Part shown: positions 15,348-24,239 of the stretch, piece after piece
Layout: the number at the start of each line of letters is the position of its first letter
Position numbering within the stretch: position 1 is the stretch's first letter
Assembly: GCA_030149815.1 (NCBI GenBank)
Contig: JASLHI010000034.1
Span: 1 to 27,898 of the forward strand
Source of the DNA: Aquirhabdus sp.
Lineage (GTDB): Bacteria > Pseudomonadota > Gammaproteobacteria > Pseudomonadales > Moraxellaceae
Direction: 5' to 3'
DNA length: 27,898 nucleotides
Made by a program: the position numbers and the translations under genes
The notes under the pieces: model-generated
What the model saw: the letters and a program-made list of their open reading frames with translations, nothing else
What the model was told of the DNA's origin: nothing
The model's database searches: none

Positions 15348-17056
15348 ATGGATGCTGGAAAACGAACTATTAATGATATTTTTAACGGAAACAGAATATT
15401 AGAAATTCCTTTTTTTCAACGAGCTTATGTTTGGGGAGACGATCAATGGGAAAGACTGCTAGAGGATATGGAAAACGTAAGTTCATCTAACAAACCGTAT
15501 TTTTTAGGCTACGTAATTTTAAAACAACAACCAACCAATACGAGTCACCAAGTTGGAGATAAAAGAGCGCTTATTGACGGGCAACAGCGTTTGACAACGC
15601 TTTCAATATTTTTCAAAGTTTTATCTCTTAAGACAAATGACGACTATGAGTTCAACCGGATGTTTAGGTTGAGAAATTTGATCGCAATTCAACACAACCA
15701 TAACGATATTGATGCTTATGAGATTGTAATGAATCTTAGTGGACTAGAAAATCTTACACACTCCGACAACATCACAAAAGCATATAACTACTTCAAACAA
15801 AATTTGAAAACTGAAAAAGTAAATATTAACAACATACTTTCAAACCTTTTATTTGTCGGCATAGACTTGGGTGAAAATGAAGATGAACAGAAAATTTTTG
15901 ACACTATAAATTCATTAGGTGTTACTCTGACAACTGCTGAATTATTAAAAAACTACTTTTTTAACAGAACAGAAATTGATTTATACAATACTAATTGGAA
16001 AAATGTTTTTGAAAAAGATGACGAAACAAAGAATTATTGGGATAAAGAAATTACAACTGGTCGCTCAAAAAGAACTTTTATTGACTTATTTTTCTACTCA
16101 TATTTGCAAATTAAAATTCAAGAAAATACATTTTCAGTAAAAATGAAGACAAAATTGAATTTTCTAAAGTTGAACAACTTTTTGAATCTTACAAAAAATT
16201 CATTAAAGAATATTTAAATAATGACAAAAATGCGATTCTTGCCGAACTCAAAGAATATGCACTTATTTTCCAAGAAAACTTCGATTTTGATATTACTAAA
16301 AATGAATTGACTAATGAATATGGTATAGAACGAATTAACGCTATTATTTTCGGACTTGAAACTTCTACCCTAATTCCATATGTTTTATTTGTACTTAAAA
16401 ACATAACCAACACTCAAACAAAAAATGAATTATTTGAATTTTTAGAAAGTTTTATAATGCGTCGAATGGTTGTTCACGCAAATACGAAAAATTACAACCA
16501 ACTATTTACTGACCGACTGATTTCTCACCGAATTCTCTCAAAACAAGGATTTACTGACTTCCTAGAAAAACAGTCTGATAAAATCAACTTTTTACCAACA
16601 GATGCTGAATTGGAAACTGGTTTTCATTCAGCAATTTTAGTAAACAAACAATCCATAGGAATTTTGTATTTTCTTGAATCTAAAATCAGAAATAAAAATT
16701 TACAATCAACACAAGTATTGGGAATGAGTTTATACAGTTTAGAACACTTAATGCCAAAAAAATGGGAAAATCATTGGGAAAAACTATCAAATCAAGAAGA
16801 TAAAATTCAAAGAAATCGAAAACTTCTGACGCTCGGTAACTTAACAATTATAACCCAATCATTAAATGCGACAATTAGAGATTCAAGCTGGACAACAAAG
16901 AAAGAAGGAAAAGGCGATAAAAAAGGCTTACTTCAATATTCAGGCGGGCTTGAAACCATTTCTAAATATCTTCAGTTTCCCAACTGGAACGAAAAAACAA
17001 TTGAAGAACGAGCAAATGATTTATTTGAACATGCAACAGTCGTGTGGAAAATATAG
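15348..17056 (+). pseudogene. GmrSD-like DUF262/DUF1524 protein, split by a frameshift
   Basis: Two ORFs form one protein of about 569 residues. The first (from 15348) carries the DUF262/ParB-like domain: PFFQRAYVW at residues 21-29 and LIDGQQRLTTL at 76-86, the nucleotide-hydrolysing signature. The second, open from about 16142 to 17056, carries the DUF1524 HNH-like nuclease region (LEHLMPKKWENHW; LGNLTIITQSLN). Such fusions are type IV restriction systems of the GmrSD/BrxU kind that attack modified phage DNA. Frame 1 diverges at an A5 run (16139-16143); adding one A restores the whole reading frame. A strong ribosome binding site (AGGAGAGG) remains. The gene is far more AT-rich than its neighbours, which suggests horizontal transfer. 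A sequencing error or A-tract phase variation is equally possible. Confidence 0.87.
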
Positions 17057-17068
17057 ATTTTCATAGAG

Positions 17069-17119
17069 ATCATTTTAAAAGAATCTCAGCATTGCTACTG
17101 GGATTCTTTTAAAAATGAT
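17069..17119. terminator. Bidirectional terminator between the GmrSD-like gene and rapA
   Basis: A long imperfect hairpin runs from ATCATTTTAAAAG at 17069 to its complement ending at 17119, with a CAG/CTG inner stem and an 8-nt loop. It begins 12 nt after the stop of the plus-strand gene and 9 nt beyond the rapA stop on the minus strand. A/T flanks on both sides make it suited to ending the two convergent transcripts. Confidence 0.75.
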
Positions 17120-17128
17120 TATCAATCC

Positions 17129-19963
17129 TTACTTCATCACCACCAAAATCCGAATCGAATCAGGTACAAGTGACAACTGCTCCAGCAACTTCAATCCTTG
17201 GGCACGTTGATTAGTCAAACGCTCAATCTCATCTTCACGCACACTCGGATTGTGCTCTTTCAGATAAATCAAACGATCCAACTCTTGCTGCAAGTGATCG
17301 CCATAACGCTTCTGAGCAGTTTCAGCAAAACCTTTGATCTGCGATCGCGCCAACTCTTCCGCTTGCTTATAGCGCTGCTCGATCACATCGCGACGCAACT
17401 TCACAACCTGACGCGCATTATTCATATCTAGTGCATGAACTTGTGGGTGAAGCATCGCTGAATTGATTCGAGAAGACAGATCCTGACCAGTTTCACTCAT
17501 GAGTACACGAATCAACTGCTGAGGCAAACTCGCAGCAAGATTCAGAACCTTAGGCGCAATCACTTCAACACGAAACCAAGCTTCAAGTAAAATTTTACCT
17601 GCTGGAATCACAGAGCTACGCAATACAGAAACGTTTGCATTACCAAAAGATTGCGTGCGAACCATTTCAAAAATACGACCCATCAACGGATGTTCCACCG
17701 TCAGATATTCAGTATCTTCACGCGTGAGCGCTTGTTCACGATGAAACGTCACCGTCATGCCATCTTCTGGCAAATCCAAACCATCCACCAACATCTCAGC
17801 CGAAGGATGAATAATCAAACTACCATCATGCTGTTCATCATGCTCGATATTAGTCGATGACAAGAAACGCAACATGAAGTCAGGTAAAGTGTTATTGGCA
17901 TCCTGATCTTGCATCGCACGGACAATACGATTAGCGACTGTCGGACGACAGGAGTTAAACTCAAGCAAACGATCACGTCCAGATTGTAATTCCGTTTCTA
18001 AGTCCAAACGCTCATCATTCACTTGTGCCAAGAAAGCATCAAAACGATTATGGTCGTCTTCGGATTCGATGTTGGTCAGCAATGCTTCTTTGAGCGTGAC
18101 CAAATGATTCTCTTGCAGAACTTGCGCGGTCGGCGAAATATGACCAAAAATATCCAACGCATCGTTATACCAACGGAACATGCGCTCTTGTGCTGTTTGC
18201 ATCAAATACGGTACATGAATTTGAATGCGATTTTGCTGACCAATACGATCCAAGCGACCAATACGCTGTTCCAACACATCAGGATTAGATGGCATATCAA
18301 ACAACACAAGGTTGCTGGCAAACTGGAAATTACGTCCTTCTGAACCGATTTCAGAACACAACAAAATTTGCGCGCCGTAAGTATCATCAGCAAAATAAGC
18401 CGCCGCTTGGTCACGTTCCAGCAAACTCATTGCTTCATGGAACATCGCAGTACGGATACCACCATGTACACGCAATGCGAGCTCAAGTGATTCAACCACA
18501 GGGCCACTACGCGCAATCAGCAATACTTTTTGATGCTTTAATTCAGTTTTCAGCAAATTTAACAACCAAGGCACACGTGGATCTGTTTGCATCCATTCGC
18601 CATCAAGTTGTTCTTCTTCTGGCCACATTTGCTTACGCAGATTACCTGTAGTCGGCCAATCTGCTGGTGCAATCAACGGTGCTGGCAAACAATCTCGACC
18701 TTGAAAGCCTTGAATCGCTTCGCGCGTATTACGGAATAGAATTCGCCCTGTGCCGTGACGATCTAGCAACTCGCTGATCGCACGATAGCGCGCATCGGGC
18801 GTATCTTCGACTGGATGACCGAGCAATGCCGCAATCGCTTCGTGCTGTGCTTCATTAAGCATTTCATCAGACATCAACGCTTCAGCAACTTTTGCGGTAT
18901 CCGCGTAATTTGCTTCTTCTTCCAAGAAATGATTTAAGGTATCGAAGCGCTCAGGATCAAGCAAACGCAACCGCGCAAAGTGGCTATCGACGCCTAATTG
19001 CTCAGGTGTTGCAGTGAGAAGCAGCACACCCGCAGTTTGATTAGCAAATTCAGCAACGAGATCGTAGCGATCATTACCGCCGTCATCTTCATGCCATGTT
19101 AAGTGATGCGCTTCATCAACCACTAAAAGATCAAAGCCTGCTTGCAGTGCTTGAAGTTTTAAATCTTCATGGTCAAGCAACAAATCAACGCTGGCAATGA
19201 TGCAGCTTTCGGTTTCAAACGGATTAGCATCGGGTTCGTTTTCTTTTAAGAATGCAGTACGTTCGAGATCAAATAAGGAGAAATTCAGATTGAAACGACG
19301 ACGCATTTCAATCATCCACTGATATTGCAACGAATCAGGTACCAGCACGAGAATTCGTTCGCTGCGACCTGTCGTCAATTGCTGATGCATGATCAAACCA
19401 GCTTCGATCGTTTTTCCCAAGCCAACTTCATCCGCGAGCAAAACACGCGGCGCAAGACGACGACCGACTTCATGAGCAATATAAAACTGATGCGGAATTA
19501 GCCCTACACGTGGACCAATCATGCCACGTAGTGGGCTTGTCGCCATACGTGATTGCGTCAGCAACGCTTCAATGCGCAGGTCATACCATTCTTTAGGTTC
19601 AAGCTGGCTCGCGAGCAAACGCTCAAGCGGACGAGCTAATTGCAGATGTGCAGCAAGACGGGTTTCTGAGAGTGTTTTTGTGATTTCAGGTTTTGCAACT
19701 TGTGTACAGTGATAACGCAAAACACCTGAATGAACTTCAGTCGATAGAACCATCCAATCGACACCATCCAAATCCGTTAAAGAATCACCAGCAGCAAAGA
19801 TAATTCGAGATAAAGGCGCACTTGCTCGCGCATAAACGCGCGTTTCATCACTCTTTGGAAATAAAATACTGATCGTCCGCTCATCAACATCAACAAGAAC
19901 GCCCAAACCTAATTCTGATTCGGTATCCGACAACCACCGCTGGCCAATTGCAAAATCTTGCAT
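17129..19963 (-). CDS. rapA: RNA polymerase-associated protein RapA (SWI2/SNF2 ATPase)
   Basis: RapA is a Swi2/Snf2-family ATPase that binds RNA polymerase and helps recycle stalled or post-termination complexes. This 944-residue protein is close to the E. coli length (968). It begins with Tudor-like domains containing the FAIGQRWLSDTESELGLG signature. The ATPase core follows, with motif I LADEVGLGKT (residues ~176-185), the DEAH box DEAHHL (283-288), LLLTATPEQLG, and motifs V-VI near GSEGRNFQFASNLV and EQRIGRLDRIGQ. A C-terminal domain completes the family layout. It is transcribed alone, upstream of clustered AATATGC half-sites that may control it. Confidence 0.95.
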   Translation of the reverse strand: MQDFAIGQRWLSDTESELGLGVLVDVDERTISILFPKSDETRVYARASAPLSRIIFAAGDSLTDLDGVDWMVLSTEVHSGVLRYHCTQVAKPEITKTLSETRLAAHLQLARPLERLLASQLEPKEWYDLRIEALLTQSRMATSPLRGMIGPRVGLIPHQFYIAHEVGRRLAPRVLLADEVGLGKTIEAGLIMHQQLTTGRSERILVLVPDSLQYQWMIEMRRRFNLNFSLFDLERTAFLKENEPDANPFETESCIIASVDLLLDHEDLKLQALQAGFDLLVVDEAHHLTWHEDDGGNDRYDLVAEFANQTAGVLLLTATPEQLGVDSHFARLRLLDPERFDTLNHFLEEEANYADTAKVAEALMSDEMLNEAQHEAIAALLGHPVEDTPDARYRAISELLDRHGTGRILFRNTREAIQGFQGRDCLPAPLIAPADWPTTGNLRKQMWPEEEQLDGEWMQTDPRVPWLLNLLKTELKHQKVLLIARSGPVVESLELALRVHGGIRTAMFHEAMSLLERDQAAAYFADDTYGAQILLCSEIGSEGRNFQFASNLVLFDMPSNPDVLEQRIGRLDRIGQQNRIQIHVPYLMQTAQERMFRWYNDALDIFGHISPTAQVLQENHLVTLKEALLTNIESEDDHNRFDAFLAQVNDERLDLETELQSGRDRLLEFNSCRPTVANRIVRAMQDQDANNTLPDFMLRFLSSTNIEHDEQHDGSLIIHPSAEMLVDGLDLPEDGMTVTFHREQALTREDTEYLTVEHPLMGRIFEMVRTQSFGNANVSVLRSSVIPAGKILLEAWFRVEVIAPKVLNLAASLPQQLIRVLMSETGQDLSSRINSAMLHPQVHALDMNNARQVVKLRRDVIEQRYKQAEELARSQIKGFAETAQKRYGDHLQQELDRLIYLKEHNPSVREDEIERLTNQRAQGLKLLEQLSLVPDSIRILVVMK

Positions 19964-20034
19964 AACGCTTTTATTTCCAAAGAAAAACTAAGAAACGGAA
20001 TTAATAATGTTCTAGCTATTTGCTCATGCTTTAA

Positions 20035-20084
20035 GCATATTATCAATATGCACAAAACACTTCAAAATATGCAGCGCATATTTT
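20035..20084. promoter_or_regulatory. Cluster of four AATATGC half-sites upstream of rapA
   Basis: Two inverted repeats with the same half-site in opposite arrangement lie 72-121 bp before the rapA ATG. The first is GCATATT-ATC-AATATGC (20035-20051). The second has 9-bp arms AAAATATGC and GCATATTTT around AGC (20064-20084). The two AATATGC copies in direct orientation start 21 bp apart, about two helical turns. This suggests binding of a cooperative regulator. The second repeat could instead be a weak terminator for rluA on the minus strand. Confidence 0.45.
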
Positions 20085-20182
20085 CACATATTTAGATAAG
20101 CTTTATCGAATATTTTTCAAAAATAATAGAGATAAAGCGCCAATTACATCACACAAATAGTTACATGAAACAAATTCAACAA

Positions 20183-20866
20183 CTACCAGAAATCAGCATC
20201 TAAAGTGAAGCTCATTCGCTCACCTGTAACTGGATGATTAAATCCCAATTCAGCAGCATGCAGACACAATCTGTTCGTCAAAGACTGACCAATTTCATTG
20301 GCATACAGCTCATCACCAATGATTGCATGACCGATATATTGAGTGTGAACTCGAAGCTGGTGAGAACGCCCAGTAATAGGTTTCAGTAACACTTTTGTCA
20401 CCGACACATTATTAATTTCATAAATATCTAATGCTTGCCAACCTGTTAACGCTTTCTTCGGATACAATTCATCTGTTACATGTAATGGTGGCGTGGTTGG
20501 CTCATAGCGGACAGGCACGTCAATCAAGCCTTCGCCTACTAATTTCCCAAGCAAAATAGCTTGATAAATTTTTGTCGTGAGTCGATCTTCGAACTGTTTG
20601 GAAATATTGCGCTGCGCGTCTGGATTAAGTGCAAAGACCATCAAACCAGATGTGTCACGATCCAAACGATGAACGAGTTTGATATTCGGCTCAACTGCTT
20701 GTAATCGCGTCAGCAAGCTATCAAATAAATGCTCGCCTTTTCCTGGTACAGATAGCAGTCCTGGCGGCTTATAAATAATCAAAAAGTCATCACATCGGTA
20801 ATGAACAGAATAATTTGTTTCTGAAAAATAGTTTGGTTCTGGCAAATTAGCTGAATCAGAGGACAT
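20183..20866 (-). CDS. rluA: RluA-family pseudouridine synthase
   Basis: This roughly 227-residue enzyme isomerises uridine to pseudouridine in RNA. The catalytic motif is HRLDRDTSGLMVFAL, in which the aspartate of HRLD is essential. YKPPGLLSVPG precedes it and the KPITGRSHQLRVH RNA-binding element follows. It lacks an S4 domain and is short, which fits RluA (23S rRNA U746 and tRNA U32 in E. coli) rather than RluC or RluD, so I give that symbol with moderate confidence. I prefer the ATG at 20864-20866; a GTG three codons upstream is also possible. It is divergent from nothing: rapA lies downstream on the same strand. Confidence 0.87.
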   Translation of the reverse strand: MSSDSANLPEPNYFSETNYSVHYRCDDFLIIYKPPGLLSVPGKGEHLFDSLLTRLQAVEPNIKLVHRLDRDTSGLMVFALNPDAQRNISKQFEDRLTTKIYQAILLGKLVGEGLIDVPVRYEPTTPPLHVTDELYPKKALTGWQALDIYEINNVSVTKVLLKPITGRSHQLRVHTQYIGHAIIGDELYANEIGQSLTNRLCLHAAELGFNHPVTGERMSFTLDADFW

Positions 20867-20996
20867 ACAACTCACGGCAGGATAGTGGCAAATCCTGCGT
20901 ATGATAGCATTGTTATAATTTTTACGGACATCGCTTAAAGATTAGCAATAAATATCAGCTCAAATACGGGCGTATTCAAGCTGACCTATTTGATTC

Positions 20997-21956
20997 TTAC
21001 CTCACATGACTTTTTATAAATTGGGCAATTTCATCCAAAGCCTGATCTGATGTTTTTAGCAAAGCATTAAACATCTGGAAGTTATGCCACATACCATCAT
21101 AGACATGACAATCCACTGCAATTCCTGAACGCTCAGCACGTTTGGCGAGTTGCAATGCATCATCTAATAAAACCTCCTCACTACCCACTTGGATTAGCAT
21201 TGGAGGCAAACCGCTCAGATCAGCAAAGACTGGCGAAACACGTGCATCCGCACTTTGAATATCGCCTCGATACGCATCTGCTCCGCGTTTTAATATTTCC
21301 TTGGTCAGCATTGGGTCGCGTAACACATTCTTCTTAAATGAATCAGCACACAATGTCATATCAACAAATGGAGAAATCAATAATGCCGCAGCAGGCAAAG
21401 CAATTTTTAACTCACGCAAAGCGACCAATGTTGCTAATACAAGAGCACCCCCTGCGGAATCACCACCTAAAATAATATGTTCAGGTAAATAACCTTTCGC
21501 CAGCAAGGCTTGATAAGCCGCTAAACAATCCTCAAGTGCTGCTGGATAGCGATGCTGAGGAGCCAAGCGATAATCTAATGTATAGACTGTCGCACCACTT
21601 CTGGCTGCGATTTCACTGCCTAGCGCACGATGCGTAGCTGGTGACCCTGCAACAAACACCCCGCCATGAAAATGTAATAGCGCATAGTTTTGTTCCGCGA
21701 TCTGATGAACACTGCTTTTCAAACTCAATTGCTCAGCGTTGACTCCGCCTAATACAAGACGCTCAACCTGAACATCAGATCTGACTTTAAAGATTCCCGC
21801 ACTTAACTCCATTGCATTGCGAAAAAATGTCAGTGGCAAAGGTAATCCACTAGGAGCTTTGAACGATGCTCGCAATACGCCTTTAATACTAGTGATTGCT
21901 GTTTTTTCTTTATAACTCGCTAAAATCTTCTGGTACTTTTTTACTGGCAATTTCAT
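20997..21956 (-). CDS. Alpha/beta hydrolase of the hormone-sensitive-lipase family
   Basis: This roughly 319-residue esterase or lipase has the family IV (HSL-like) layout. The oxyanion-hole motif is HFHGGVFVAGS, which reads HGGV where most members have HGGG. The nucleophile serine is in LGGDSAGGAL, the acid is probably in SEEVLLDDA, and the histidine is in YDGMWHNFQ near the C-terminus. No signal peptide is evident, so it is probably cytoplasmic and acts on short acyl esters; the substrate is unknown. The ATG at 21954-21956 (MKLPVKKYQ) is preferred over a TTG five codons upstream. Confidence 0.87.
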   Translation of the reverse strand: MKLPVKKYQKILASYKEKTAITSIKGVLRASFKAPSGLPLPLTFFRNAMELSAGIFKVRSDVQVERLVLGGVNAEQLSLKSSVHQIAEQNYALLHFHGGVFVAGSPATHRALGSEIAARSGATVYTLDYRLAPQHRYPAALEDCLAAYQALLAKGYLPEHIILGGDSAGGALVLATLVALRELKIALPAAALLISPFVDMTLCADSFKKNVLRDPMLTKEILKRGADAYRGDIQSADARVSPVFADLSGLPPMLIQVGSEEVLLDDALQLAKRAERSGIAVDCHVYDGMWHNFQMFNALLKTSDQALDEIAQFIKSHVR

Positions 21957-22063
21957 ATTTACATTACTCAATTAATCATTAACTATTTATCATTACTTTA
22001 GTCAGTATGTGTGATCACTCATAATTTCAAGGAGCATATTGGCGATATACCAAAGATCTGCTT

Positions 22064-22687
22064 TTAACGAATTGCACCAAACTGCTCGTGCATGCGCTGA
22101 TAAAACGCCAGTAAATGCGGATGCTGTTCATCTACTTTAAGCCCAGCTAAACGACCAAAATCGAGTGCCGCATACAAAGTTAAATCTGCAACGCTCAAAC
22201 TGTTTCCAGCGAGATATGGCACAACTTGTAAACGTCGATCAAAATAAGCAAAACGAGAGAATGCCCGGCGTCGAGCGACTGGAGCAATATCTGGAATCTG
22301 CTCATATTTTCCTTCCCAAAACGGATGACCATGTTGGAAGGCGGTAATTAAAGGTAGTAAAACCTCCAACTCAGCTTGCCGACTATATTGATTAATCCGT
22401 ACTTGCTCCATGAGCTCTGTACCGAATAGTGGGTTGTGCGGAAACTTGCCTTCAAGATAACGACAGATTGCCATGGATTCCGTAATCAACTGCCCGTCAT
22501 CTAACTCAAGCGCTGGAATCTGACCCAACGGATGAATTTGCAAATAATCAGGCGTACGATTCTCACCACCTGCGATACTGACTTCAATGACCTCTAATCC
22601 AATATCAGCAGGCACAAGACCTTTTGCCGCCAAAAACAATAAAACGCGACGCGGATTTGGTGCACGTTCAGCGGTAAATAATTTCAT
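22064..22687 (-). CDS. Glutathione S-transferase family protein
   Basis: This 207-residue protein has an N-terminal thioredoxin-like GST domain (MKLFTAERAPNPRRVLLFLA; HPLGQIPALELDDGQLITESMAICRYLE) and a C-terminal helical domain (YLAGNSLSVADLTLYAALDF). ES is the usual glutathione-contacting pair, and the N-cap/hydrophobic staple motif is in LSVADLT. It conjugates or reduces electrophiles with glutathione; the substrate is unknown. The start at 22687 has AAGGA about 9 nt upstream. A longer in-frame ORF reaches 22822 but crosses a 13-bp tandem repeat and matches no GST, so I treat that as 5' untranslated sequence. Confidence 0.88.
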   Translation of the reverse strand: MKLFTAERAPNPRRVLLFLAAKGLVPADIGLEVIEVSIAGGENRTPDYLQIHPLGQIPALELDDGQLITESMAICRYLEGKFPHNPLFGTELMEQVRINQYSRQAELEVLLPLITAFQHGHPFWEGKYEQIPDIAPVARRRAFSRFAYFDRRLQVVPYLAGNSLSVADLTLYAALDFGRLAGLKVDEQHPHLLAFYQRMHEQFGAIR

Positions 22688-22706
22688 TGATTTCATTCCT
22701 TGGATT

Positions 22707-22767
22707 GGATTTCTGATCTGGATTTCTGATCTGGATTTCTGATCTGGATTTCTGATCTGGATTTCTG
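22707..22767. repeat. 13-bp tandem repeat (4.7 copies) upstream of the GST gene
   Basis: The unit GGATTTCTGATCT occurs four times perfectly (22707-22758) and once as nine bases (22759-22767). It starts 20 bp upstream of the GST start codon, beyond its ribosome binding site. Perfect identity between units suggests recent slippage and a variable copy number. Confidence 0.95.
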
Positions 22768-22891
22768 TATGCAATATCAAAAAATATTCGCAGCATTCAC
22801 ATGCCGACTTTAACGCCTTCATGCGAATAAAGCGAAGTGAAGTGATAGATTATTCAGTCATATATTTATGACCGAGATTTGCTAAATATCA

Positions 22892-24091
22892 CTATTGGCC
22901 ATTAAACAATCCAAACAATGATGGATCACCATCGTTAGCTTGATGATCTTCAGCATTTTTTGCATCAGCTGCTGGGCGCTCCCCGATTGCTACTGCAAGT
23001 TTGATTTGCTGATGACCACGTTTCACCAATAAATTAAGTGATGTACTCGGTTTTTGTGCAGCAACACGTTGAATCAATTGTGCAGCAGTAGACACAGAAA
23101 CATCATTCACAGACAGAATCACATCATTACTTTTCAACCCACCACGATCAGCAGGGCCATTTTTGAGTGTACGAACAATTCGCACACCTGCACCTTCTTC
23201 ATCCATGCTATTGGTCGGATCATTTTGATTTCCAACTTCAATCCCAAGCCAGCCGCGCGTAACTTTGCCTTTTTGGATAATATCCATCATCACTTGCTGT
23301 GCTAAAGTCGCAGGAATTGCAAAACCAATACCCATGGATCCGCCAGTCTGGGAGAAAATCGCCGTATTGATCCCAACCAAATTACCAGCAACATCAACTA
23401 AGGCACCACCAGAATTACCTGGATTAATTGCAGCATCGGTTTGAATAAAGTCTTCAAAAGCATTAATTCCAAGCCCTGAGCGACCTGTAGCAGACACAAT
23501 ACCATGCGTCACCGTTTGACCAACACCGAATGGATTGCCAATTGCGAGCACAATATCGCCAACTTCAGTCGGATTTTTACGGAATGGTAAAATAGGAAGA
23601 TTCGTTAAATTAATCTTGATCACCGCTAAATCGCTGTCAGGATCTGTACCAATCACTGTTGCTTCAGCACGACGGCCATCCTGTAAAGCAACAATAATTT
23701 TATCCGCCTGAGCAACTACATGATTATTTGTTAAAATATAACCATTTGGAGTTGTAATGACTCCAGAACCGAGACTGGTTGGTTTAGTCGCTGCCCGCTC
23801 AGAATCATCCAATTGCGGATTACCTTCATGAAATCCAAAAAAACGACGTAAGACAGGATCATCAATCTGGCTATGTGCACGAACCTTTTGAGTCGTATAG
23901 ATATTTACCACGGCTGGTGCGGCTGCTTTCACCGCATTGTGATACGAGGATGCTGCGCCTGATACAAGAACTTCAGAGCTCTGTACAGCAAGCGTTTCAG
24001 GATGCTCACGCCATTGTTCCTTTAAGTGCCAAAACCACGCAATCACGACGACCAATAAAAACCACGGTAACGCCATAAAAACACGCCGCAC
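22892..24091 (-). CDS. degS: DegS/AlgW-type membrane-anchored periplasmic serine protease
   Basis: This 399-residue HtrA-family protease has one N-terminal transmembrane anchor (about residues 5-22), a trypsin-like domain and a single PDZ domain (about 270-365), the DegS/AlgW plan rather than the two-PDZ DegP plan. The triad is His124 (TNNHVV), Asp154 (DSDLAVI) and Ser227 (GNSGGAL). DegS senses misfolded outer-membrane proteins and makes the first cut in the anti-sigma factor RseA. I chose the GTG at 24089-24091 because AAGGAG lies 7 nt before it; a GTG eight codons upstream would put that Shine-Dalgarno inside the gene. The long, Asp/Asn-rich C-tail is unlike E. coli DegS. Confidence 0.87.
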   Translation of the reverse strand: MRRVFMALPWFLLVVVIAWFWHLKEQWREHPETLAVQSSEVLVSGAASSYHNAVKAAAPAVVNIYTTQKVRAHSQIDDPVLRRFFGFHEGNPQLDDSERAATKPTSLGSGVITTPNGYILTNNHVVAQADKIIVALQDGRRAEATVIGTDPDSDLAVIKINLTNLPILPFRKNPTEVGDIVLAIGNPFGVGQTVTHGIVSATGRSGLGINAFEDFIQTDAAINPGNSGGALVDVAGNLVGINTAIFSQTGGSMGIGFAIPATLAQQVMMDIIQKGKVTRGWLGIEVGNQNDPTNSMDEEGAGVRIVRTLKNGPADRGGLKSNDVILSVNDVSVSTAAQLIQRVAAQKPSTSLNLLVKRGHQQIKLAVAIGERPAADAKNAEDHQANDGDPSLFGLFNGQ

Positions 24092-24239
24092 GCTTATTCT
24101 CCTTATGTAAGGCACAAAACAATCGATAAATTAAAGTACAGTGAAGGCTATAGATTTTTACACAAACATTAGCACTATTTTCAAGTATTTTGGTTAGACT
24201 TATAGACCATGTAAACCATTAAAATGTTGTGCCTCTGCT

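Noticed and set aside
22688..22822. 45-residue N-terminal extension of the GST
   Set aside because: It is translated from the 13-bp tandem repeat, gives repetitive nonsense (IQIRNP repeats), and the GST domain starts precisely at the ATG with a ribosome binding site at 22687.
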